From Lucinisca nassula (lineage: Eukaryota > Mollusca > Bivalvia > Lucinida > Lucinidae), in assembly GCA_963580285.1 (NCBI GenBank), contig OY757019.1, forward strand, positions 64,066,587 through 64,130,586: 64,000 bases of DNA, read 5' to 3'. Each line of letters begins with the position of its first letter. The first letter of the stretch is position 1. Below, in pieces: positions 1 to 8,841 of this stretch. Under the pieces are notes generated by a model. It was given only the letters and a program-made list of their open reading frames with translations. It was not told the origin of the DNA and ran no database searches. The position numbers were made by a program, and so were the translations under genes.

Positions 1-1763
1 CCCCCTCCACTTCATCAAAAGGCCACATATTTCAGAAAGGCGTCAACACTTTGAAACGACATCTCCTCTGAAGCCACTGGGCCAATCGAGCCCAAATTTT
101 ATCTGTAGCATCCTTGGACTGGGGGATTGAAAGTTTGTGTTTTTTATGAAAATCCGCTCATTAGTTTGGTTGCTATGGCAACTTAGAGTTTCCATTGACT
201 TATAATTGGGAAAATAGAAAAAAGGCATTTACTGCCAAGCCTTTGGAGATATTTTGACAATTTTTTTATAGAAATGTTTCTTGAGTAAACTTCTTTCAGC
301 CATATGCTTTTATGCCAACCTGGGGGTCCCCCAGGGTGTGCCTGGGCCATGCCCCACCCCCTCCATTTCATAAAAGGCCAGATATCTTGGAAACCATTCA
401 GATCCCCACCCCCAATCCATATATATTCTTGATTCCTTGTGATAAGACACATTCAGTGACACCAACCTGGGGGTCCCCAGGGTGGACCTGGGCCATGCCC
501 CACCCCCCTCCACTTCATAAAAGGCCCAATATCTCAGAAACCGTTCAGATCCCCACCCCTAAACCATATATATTCTTGTTCCTTATGGTAAGAAGCATTC
601 AGTGACACCAACCTGGTGGTCCCCCTGGATGTGCCGGGGCCATGCCTCACCCCCTCCACTTCATAAAAGCCCCAATATCTCCGAAACCTTACAGATCCCC
701 ACCCCTAAACCATATATATTCTTGTTCCTTATGAGAAGATGCATTCAGTGACATCAACCTGGGGATCCCCCGTTATGTGCCGGGGCCATGCCCCACCCTC
801 TCCACTTCATAAAAGGCCAAATATCTCAGAAACCATTCAGATCCCCACCCCTAAACCATATATATTCTTGTTCCTTTTCATAAGATGCATTCAGTGACAC
901 TATCTTGGGGGTCCCCTGGGATGCGCAGGGGCCATGACCCTCCCCCTCCACTTCATCAAAAGGCCACATATTTCAGAAACCATTCAGATCCCCACCACTA
1001 AACCATATATATTCTTGTTCCTTATGATAAGACGCATTCAGTGACACCAACCTGGTGATCCCCCCGGAATGCACCCGGACCATGCCCCATCCCTTCTACT
1101 TCATAAAAGGCCCAATATTTTAGAAACCATAAAGATCCCACCTGTAAACTTTATATTTACTTGGTCCTTATGATAAGACACATTCAGTGAGACCAACCTG
1201 AGGGTCCGGGGGATGTGCTGGGGCCATGAACCCGTCCCCCTCCACTTCATAAAAGGCCCAATATCTCAGAAATCTTACAGATCCCCGCCCCTAAACCATA
1301 TATTCTTGTTCCGTACGATAAGACACATTCAGTGAGACCAACCTGGGGGTCGCCCGGGATGTGCTAGGGCCATGCCCCAGTCCCCTTACACTTCATAAAA
1401 GGCCCAATATCTCAGAAACCTTACAGATCCCCACCCCTAAACCATATATATTCTGGTTCCTTATGATAAGACACATTCAGTGTCACCAACCTAGGGTCTC
1501 CTTGGGGTGCATCGGGCCATAATCATATATATTGTTGTTCCTTATGATTAGATACAATACATTCAGTCACACCAACTTGGGAGTGTGGGAGGTGTCCACA
1601 GGAGCCGTTTCTCTCCCCTCCACTTCATAAAGGGGCCTCATATAAGACTTAATGATCGGTAGATCAAAATCATATCATGTTAAAATATATGGTGGACAGT
1701 GGGCGTGGGCAGTGCCCACCTGCCTGAGTTCTGGTGAGCATAGTGGCCCATGGGCCTCTTGTT
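1..1763 (+). mobile_element. Helentron/HINE-like element, 3' part, 147-bp units (element 1)
   Basis: The element runs in from the window edge. From about 312 it is a tandem array of roughly 147-bp units; the GATCCCCACC word recurs near 401, 548, 693, 840 and 987. The 3' end is diagnostic: TTCTGGTGAGC, then the palindrome GGCCCATGGGCC at 1745-1756, then TCTTGTT at 1757-1763. Bases 41-300 match the post-microsatellite segment of the copy at 14770, including an X-box at 169-182, but the 5' hairpin and microsatellite are missing, and bases 1-40 are array sequence. A rearrangement has therefore joined array to 5' segment near base 40. No protein is encoded. The long open frames in the array arise because 147 is a multiple of three. 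Confidence 0.82.
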
Positions 1764-2027
1764 TCCTGATCGTTCGTACACTTTTTCACAGTACCTAATT
1801 ACATGAATTTTGATAGCCGTAAGGCAAGAAGTTAATAACTTGGAAAGTTCGGTTGTGGTACAGGCGCTTGAATTAGCAATAAACCTTGCTTTAAATGGTC
1901 GTTTATGAAGCTTAGGTAACCAGTACATCGTCGGAAGCTTGTCTTGCTGTTCCTTTACATTTAAAGAAAACTTGAGGGCCATATCATTGCAATGCCCAAA
2001 GACAACGGATTTCTCGTCTTTGGAAAT
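1764..2027 (-). pseudogene. Reverse-transcriptase fragment, probably Penelope-like
   Basis: Read on the minus strand, this frame is open after a TGA at about 2030 and contains LPTMYWLPKLHKRPFKARFI, then a CTTTELSKLLTS segment and a run ending ERSGNK. The LPKLHK-type motif followed by an R-F-I block is typical of the fingers/palm entry of reverse transcriptases of the Penelope-like kind; the family name is from memory and not tested. About 80 codons remain. The catalytic YxDD region, endonuclease and N-terminus are absent. The frame runs into the 3' end of element 1 at 1763, so that insertion or a breakpoint cut the gene. On the upstream side it is replaced by an older repeat unit. It cannot encode a working enzyme. 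An exapted exon is possible but nothing supports it. Confidence 0.6.
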
Positions 2028-2528
2028 TCAGAATTGCTAAAATCTTTCTACCCCTATATCCAAGATGGCCGCCACAGTGACTATCTTGAAATTCTTCAGA
2101 TGACATCTCCTTCCAAACTAAAAATGGGATTGAGCTGTAACTTGATTTGAGGCATTGGGGGGACATGGAGATTCAGAATTGCTAAAATCTTTCTGTCTTG
2201 ATATCCCAGATGGCCGCCATGGCACAATGAGACATATCATGATCAGCCTAATGCAGGTGAGCGATTTCTTGCCCACTTATTCATAAAGCTTGGATATAAA
2301 GGAAAACAACTGCAATTTTTACAATGTATCTGGGATTATTCTCCCAAAGTAATAATATTCAAAATAGTCTCCTGAAGAGATAGTGAATATTGCACACCCC
2401 CTGATTTGACAGGTTGTACTTATATGTGTTATAATTTTCAACTTTGCATGCCATTATAAACACTGGCAATATTATTCCTAAATTTTTTTTGCAAAATTTG
2501 CATGTCAAAATGCTAATTGGATGCTTTT
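2028..2528. repeat. Two diverged units of the AAGATGGC repeat family, then unassigned DNA
   Basis: Bases about 2028-2225 carry two units with attcagaattgctaaaatc and ccaagatggccgcca words, the same family as the 145-bp array at 20665-21900. After 2230 I see only AT-rich DNA without a recognisable gene. Confidence 0.6.
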
Positions 2529-2529
2529 T

Positions 2530-2600
2530 ATACGCCCGTTTTGAGAAAACGGTCGTATTATGGCATAGCGCTGTCTGTCCATCCGTCCGTCCGTCCGTTC
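2530..2600 (+). repeat. 5' hairpin and GTCC microsatellite of element 2
   Basis: Stem arms of 13 bases around a GAG loop, with one mismatch, and then four or more CCGT repeats. This arrangement recurs at every intact 5' end of the class in the window. Confidence 0.85.
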
Positions 2601-3454
2601 ACATTCTTGTACACTCCATAATTCAGTAACCGTTCAGAATTTCTTCATGCAACTTTATAGGAATATGTGTTAGGTCAAGACGATGTGCCGCGCACAAGAA
2701 TGGTTGTTCCCTCTTTCTTAGTTTCCAAGTTATGCCACTTTGATTAATTTTTTCCACATATTCTTGTACGCTCCATAAATAAGTAACCATTAGGGATATC
2801 TGCATTTAACTTCATATTTATATGTATTAGGTCAAGACGATGTGTCGTGCACAAGAATGATTATTCCACCTTTCTTAATTTCCAAGTTATGCCCCTTTGA
2901 TTAATTTTTTCAAACAATTTTTTACCACATATTCTTGTACGCCCCATAACTAAGTAACCATTAGGGATATCTTCATTTAACTTCATAGTTATATGTATTA
3001 GGTCATGATAATGTGTCGCGCACAAGAACGATTATTCTCCCTTTATTAATTTCCAAGTTATGCCCCTTTGATTATTTTTTTCAAACATTCTTATACTCTC
3101 TATAATTCAGTAACCGTTCAGGATATCTTAATGCAACTTTATAGGAATATGTGTTAGGTCAAGACGATGTGTGGTGCACAAGAACAATTATTCCCCCTTT
3201 CTTAGTTTCCAAGTTATGCCCCTTTGATTAATTTTTCCAAACATTCTTGTACACTCTATAATTCAGTAACCGTTCAGGATATCTTCATGCAACTTTAAAG
3301 GAATATGTGTTAGGTCAAGACGATGTGTCGCACACAAGAACGATTATTCCCCCTTTCTTAGTTTCCAAATTATACCCCTTTGATTAATATTTCAAAACAT
3401 TCTTGTACGCGCCATAACTCAGTAACCCTTCAGGATATCTTCATGCAACTTTAT

Positions 3455-5911
3455 TATGTCTCCCCCGAAAAATTTTTTTTCGGAGAGACATATTGTTTTT
3501 CCCCCGGGCGTCTGTCTGTCTGTCCGTCTGTCCGTCTGTCTGTCTGTCCGTCTGTCTGTCTGTCTGTCACACTTTCGTGTCCGCTCTATAACTTGAAAAC
3601 CGTTGGAGCTATCGTCACGAAACTTAGTATAAATATAAATCAGCATTAGACGACGTGCAGTGCACAAGAACTATAACTCTCGCATTTATACTTTTTGAAT
3701 TATCTCCCTTGGAAGTTTGTTGGTATGTATATATGTATGGGCAAATCGTGTCCGGTCAATAACTTTCTTATTTTCAGATGGATTTTAAAATTACTTGGCA
3801 GAAATATTAACTACCATAAGACGATGTGTGGTGCGCATGAATCGGGTCGGTACCTCAAAGGTCAAGGTCATACTTAGAGGTCAAAGGTCAAAAAAGGGGC
3901 CTTTTTTTCGTATTTGGTCACTAACTTTGTTATTTTGAGATGAATTTTAAAATTACTTGGCAGAAATATTAACCATCATGAGACGATGTGTGGTGTGCAT
4001 CAGGCAGGTCAGTAACGCCAAGGTCAAGGTCATACTTAGAGGTCAAAGGTAAAAAAAGGGGCCTTTTTTTTCGTGTTTTGTCAATAACTTTCTTATTTTG
4101 AGATGGATTTTAAAATTACTTGGCAGAAATATTAACAACCATGAGACAATGTGTGGTGTGCATCAGGCAGGTCAGTACCTCGAAGGTGAAGGTCATACTT
4201 AGAGGTCAAAGGTAAAAAAAGGGGCCTTTTTTTCGTGTTTTGTCAATAACTTTCTTATTTTGAGATGGATTGTGAAATCACTTGGCAGAAATGTTAACCA
4301 ATATAAGACGATGTGTTACGTGCATGACCCAGGTTGGTACCTCAAAGGTCAAGGTCATACTTAGAGGTCAAAGGTAAAAAAGGGGCCTTTTTTCCAGTTT
4401 TGTCAATAACTTGCTTATTTTTAGATAGAATTTGAAGTTACTTGGCAAAAATGTTAACTATCATGAGACGATGTGTTGCATGCATGATTCAGTTTGATAC
4501 CTCAAGTGTCAAGGTCATACATAGAGGTCAAAAGTCAAAAAAGGGGCCTTTATTTTGTGTTTGGTCAATAACTTTCTTATTTTTAGATGGATTTTGAAAT
4601 TGCTTGGCAGAAATGTTAAACACCATGAGATGATGTGTTGCACGCATGACCCAGTTTGGTACCTGAAAGGTCAAGGTCATACATAGAGGTTAAAGGTCAA
4701 AAAAGGGGCCTTTTTTGTGTTCTGTCAATAACTTTCTTATTTTTAGATGGATTTTGAAATTACTTGGCAGAAATGTTAACCACCATAAGACGATGTGTTG
4801 CGTGCATGACCCAAGTTGGTACCTCAAATGTCAAGGTCGTACTAAGAGGTTAAAGAACAAAAAGGGGCCTTTTTATGCCTCCAACTTTGAAAAAGTTGGA
4901 GGGGCATATTGGTTCTGGTTCGTTTGTCCGTTTGTCTGTCTGTTACGCTTTTGATGCATAGCATAACTAAAGAACCGTGTATGCTAGGGTTTTGAAATTT
5001 CATATATGGATTCCTCATGGAAAATTAGCTGACGCGTATTTTTTTTCTTGTCTGGATTATGCCCCCTTCAAGAGTTATTGCCCTTTGAAATTTTTTTAAT
5101 AAAATCTTGTCAGCAAGATATCTCAAAAACTATTGGAGCTAGAGCCTTGAAAATTGGTGAATATATTGGTGGTGATGAGTAGATGAACTGTTTAACTTTT
5201 GACAAAATTCCGAAAAATACTTTGTGAGTTATGGCCCTTTGTCATTTTGGTAATTTGTGCCCATTGTAATGTATGCTGAAAGTGATGCATAGCATAACTT
5301 TAGAACCGTGTATGCTAGGGTTTTGAAATTTCATATATGGATTCCTCATGGAAAATTAGCTGACTCATATTTTTTTTCTCGTCCGGATTATGCCCCTTTC
5401 AAGAGTTATTGCCCTTTGAAATTTTTTCAATAAAATCTTGTCAGCAAAATTTCTCAAACACTATTGGAGCTAGAGCCTTGAAAGTTGTTGAGTATATTGA
5501 TGGTGATGAGTATACGAACTGATTAACTTTTGACAAAATTCCGAAAAAATACTTTATGAGTTATGGCCCTTGTCATTTTGGTAATTTGTGCCCATTGTAA
5601 TGAATGCTAAAAGGGATGCATAGCATAACTTTCGAACTGTGTATGCTATGGTTTTGAAATTTCATATATGCATTCCTAATGGAAAATAAGCTGACGCATA
5701 TTTTTTTTCTCATCCGGATTATGCCCCTTTCAAGAGTAATTGCCCTTTGAAATTTTTTGAACATTTTTAAAGTAAATTTGCAGAAATGTTTATCTTCATT
5801 AGATGATGTGTTGCACACAAGACCCGGCTCAATACCTCCAATGTCAAGGTTATACTTAGAGGTCAAAAACGGGGGAGACATCTGTGTTTTTGTAGAAAAA
5901 CAAATTCTAGT
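3455..5911 (+). mobile_element. Nested Helentron/HINE-like element (element 3)
   Basis: 5' hairpin with ATGTCTCCCCCG arm (3456-3491), long (GTCTGTCC)n microsatellite to about 3568, then an array of about 163-bp units marked by AGGGGCCTTTTTT near 3893, 4055, 4218, 4380, 4545, 4704 and 4863. The 3' end carries CGGGGGAGACAT (5870-5881), an exact inverse of the 5' arm, then the hairpin TGTTTTT...AAAAACA (5885-5902) and TTCTAGT (5905-5911). It interrupts a unit of element 2: host sequence reads caactttat on the left and aggaatatg on the right, and joins back to the normal unit without a target duplication. The units also contain AGGTCA-type repeats. Confidence 0.85.
4874..5757 (+). mobile_element. 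Element nested in element 3, 331-bp units, 3' end lost (element 4)
   Basis: Hairpin ATGCCTCCAACTTT...GGCAT at 4875-4907 followed by GTTTGTCCGTTTGTCTGTCTG. Units of about 331 bp begin with gatgcatagcataact near 4953, 5284 and 5617. No paired arm, 3' palindrome or TCTAGTT is visible near 5757, where element 3 sequence resumes within a similar gattttaaa-like stretch. The 3' end was probably lost by deletion or recombination. Confidence 0.65.
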
Positions 5912-6515
5912 AGGAATATGTGTTAGGTCATGATGATGTGTTGCGCACAAGAATGATTGTTCCCCCTTTCTTCGTTTCCAGGTTATGCCCCTTTGATATT
6001 TTCCAAACATTCTTGTACACTCAATAATTCAGTAACCCTTTATGATATCTTCATGCAACTTTATAGGAATATGTATTAGGTCAAGGCGACATACAAGAAT
6101 GATTCCTCCCCATTTCTAGTTAACAGTAGTCGAAGCTGTTTATTACTATTCCATACTTGCTACTCAGATACAAATTAATTGTTTCACTCATAATACCTTA
6201 ACCCTTTGAAATATTTTAATGAAACTTTGTAGGAATGTGTATAATAATTGGGCAATATATAATGACCAAGAACCATAACTCTGTGGCTTTCTTGTGTCAT
6301 GAATTATTTGCCCTATAATTAAATTTTCTTTTTCTGTAACTCAACTATTTTGAATATTTTAAAGAAACTTAAGGGAATACATTAGGACTAAGAATGGAAA
6401 CTCTTATATACTTTGTTTGTAAATTATTTCCCTCGTTTGACTTCTGCATTTCTCAACATCTGTGTCACTTCATCCTTGATTTTTTTTTTTTTTTTTTTAA
6501 ATAACTAACAGTATT

Positions 6516-7498
6516 TATGTCCCCCCACCGAAGGGGAGGGGGACATATTGCTTTTGGTGCGGATCCCGTCCGCGTCAGCGTCAGCGTGACACTTTCTTGT
6601 CTGCAAGATATCTCATGAACCAGTGGGTGGATTTGAATCAAATTTGCATGGATATAACATTGGAACAGGATAAAGATTTGATTAGGTTTTGGTGACCTTG
6701 GCCTAATTTTCAAGGTCACAGGGCTAAAATCTTTGTCAAATTTTAGGCCAAAAAAGCTTGTCTGCACTCTATCTCCTGAACCAATGGATGGATTTGGTTC
6801 AAACTTTATGCATGATATAAGTGGGATGGTCTCAAGAACTGATTAGATTTTGGTGACCTTGACTTAATTTTCAAGGTCACCACAGGACTTACATTGTTAA
6901 AAATAAGCCTGTCTGCACTCTTATCTCCTGAACCAGTGGATGGATTTGGTTTAAACTTCATACATAATATAAGTGGGATGGTCTTAAGAACTTATTACAT
7001 TTTGGTGACCTTGGCCTAATTTTCAAGGTCACAGGGCTAAAAACTTTGCCAAATTTTAGGCCCAAAAAGCTTGTCTGCACTCTCTATCTCCTGAACCAGT
7101 GGATGGTTTTGTTTCAAACTTGGTACATAATATATGTAGGGTGGTCTCAAGAAATGATTAGATTTTGGTGACCTTGACCCCATTTTCAAGGTCACCACGG
7201 GACTTAGATTGTTAGAAATAAGCTTGTCTGTACTCTTATCTCCTAAACCAGTCGATGGATTTGGTTCAAACTTAGTACATAGTATATGTGAGATGATCTT
7301 AAGAACTGATGATGTTGGTGACCTTGACCCAGTTTTCAAGGTCACCACAGGACTTAGACTTTAGAAATAAGCTTTCTGCACTCAATTTCATGCGCCAGTG
7401 GGTGAATAAAATTTTTGCAGAGAGACCATATACAGAAGAAATGTCAAGATGCTGGTGGGGGGGGACATATGTTTTCCTCTGAAAACACTTTTCTAGTT
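6516..7498 (+). mobile_element. Nested Helentron/HINE-like element (element 5)
   Basis: 5' hairpin ATGTCCCCCCACC...GGGGGACAT (6517-6546), a GC-rich CGTCAGCGTCAGCG segment in place of a simple GTCC microsatellite, then about 155-bp units with AAGGTCAC words. The 3' end shows GGGGGGACAT (about 7459-7468, inverse of the 5' arm), the hairpin GTTTTCCTCTGAAAAC (7471-7486) and TTCTAGTT (7491-7498). It lies within the decayed array of element 2. Confidence 0.8.
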
Positions 7499-7517
7499 AA
7501 TATTATGTTTTAATATA

Positions 7518-8727
7518 CAGTTGAGCCCCTTTATAACGCGGTGGTTGGGGTCCACAGATCGCCACCGCGATATAGGCGGGACCGCGTTATACAGGGGCAC
7601 CCATTATCGGACCGAAAACTTGAAGAACTGGGTGGGGAACACATTGAAAACAGTTTCTATAGGTGTTTTAAGAAGAAAGCCGAGTGTTTGACAGCAAATA
7701 TTTATGTAATTAAATAAATAAAAACAAATCCATGACTTTGTATTCGTTTACATCCTTTAAGTGTCTATAACAACTGTTTAAAGTCCTCAGAAATGACGAA
7801 AAACCTATTTCCGGGTTCGCACGACGCCATTTTGACCGGTGTTGGAGTACAGACACGACGGTGTCTGAGTACATCACTACCTTGTAGAAAAAGTCCGGTA
7901 TGTTTTTGGCACCAAACGAAAGCATGTGCTTGATCAACAGTGCGAAGTTTTAATGCGCTCAATAGCATCAAGCTTTTCTCTCACTGTGAAGGCTTTACGT
8001 TTTCTTCTCTGATTATCCATTTTAGCGATTGCCAATAGAATGAAAAAAAAATACCGGACCATTTCCCTTTAGCTGTTCACAGACTCGCGCACCGTAATGT
8101 GTCCTGTGATTTGATTGGACCGACCTTGAGGTCATATAATATTTTCATGAATATTAATTTTTAGTTTACGGCGACACAGTCACATGATGGCCAGTGCGCA
8201 AATTGGACAGATCACTTAAGCTTCATTGGATACCTTCATGAATATTAATTTCTAATGTTTGCGTCACACTGTCATGGCGGCCATTACATGTGCCGGCTTC
8301 TTTTATCTCGCTCAAGCAATTAGGGATGATTAGGAGTGTTTTCCTCGCCATATGGTAGGCTCCCAGTTAGTGCTTGATTACGCTGTTTGTACAGGCTTAC
8401 AAACAAGCGTTAAGTGGCAGGTTTTGATTGCGTAATAATGGTCTTTGAAGATTGCAAAGCCAGCAATCCTCGCGGCGATTGGCAATTTGAAGTCAATTAA
8501 TAACATGTAAACAAATACGAATGAAAACAAACATTCATTGATGCATATAAATTGTTTTTATACATTGTAAAATAGATATTAATGAAATAGAAAGAAAAAG
8601 AAACAAACAAAAAGCTTTATATTTTCCGATGGGTGGGGTAATGGGAGAAAATTTTGGGAGCCAAGGTGCCACCGCGTTATAAGCGTAATCGCGTTATAAA
8701 GAGGCGTGTTATAAAGGGGCTCCACTG
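7518..8727 (-). mobile_element. pogo/Tigger-like DNA transposon, decayed
   Basis: Terminal inverted repeats begin CAGTTGAGCCCCTTTATAAC on the left and CAGTGGAGCCCCTTTATAAC on the right (reverse complement), about 24 bp with few mismatches, and both sides are bounded by TA (7516-7517, 8728-8729). Subterminal copies of GCGTTATA add to the ends. The length is 1210 bp, short for an autonomous copy. The minus strand keeps the first 28 codons of a CENP-B/pogo transposase (separate entry), so the coding strand is minus. The rest is deleted or frameshifted. Confidence 0.85.
7934..8020 (-). pseudogene. N-terminus of pogo/CENP-B-type transposase, truncated
   Basis: A 28-codon frame begins MDNQRR and continues KRKAFTVREKLDAIERIK before a TGA. 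The basic KRK stretch, a T-V/L-x-E-K-L motif and a helix with regularly spaced hydrophobics match the start of the CENP-B-type N-terminal helix-turn-helix that binds transposon ends in Tigger/pogo transposases (family knowledge; no search was run). Residues such as QAH continue in another frame just downstream (minus strand, below 7934), so a frameshift, not only truncation, broke the gene. The DDE catalytic domain is absent. Its position inside TA-flanked inverted repeats supports the assignment independently. Confidence 0.72.
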
Positions 8728-8841
8728 TACGAACAATCATTAATTACAGAGTTGCTATTCCTGTTTGTCCACCTGTCCATCTTTTAGTAATACACTACAA
8801 ACGGGTGTATATTGCGCCGCTTGCAAGCTCTTGTTTAATTT

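Larger units (their letters stand above)
2529..8835 (+). mobile_element. Composite Helentron/HINE-like element (element 2)
   Basis: The 5' hairpin ATACGCCCGTTTT-GAG-AAAACGGTCGTAT at 2530-2558 is followed by a GTCC microsatellite (about 2573-2600) and an array of roughly 160-bp units (2600-3454, 5912-6130, then decaying units to about 6505). The 3' end is far away: AAACGGGTGTAT at 8799-8810 is the near-perfect inverse (11 of 12) of the 5' arm ATACGCCCGTTT. It is followed by the palindrome GCTTGCAAGC (8819-8828) and TCTTGTT (8829-8835). Elements 3, 4 and 5 and a pogo-like transposon lie inside. The TTTCTAGTTA at about 6122 also resembles an end but lacks the paired arm. Confidence 0.72.

Noticed and set aside
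312..605. Proline-rich frames (PTWGSP, HKRP words) on the plus strand, with similar ones at 15065, 30522 and 56949
   Set aside because: The 147-bp unit is a multiple of three, so one frame stays open. The same words recur in every copy of the family.
6115..6125. TTTCTAGTTA as the 3' end of element 2
   Set aside because: No paired arm or palindrome precedes it, and decayed element 2 units continue past it. The end at 8835 fits the pairing rule.
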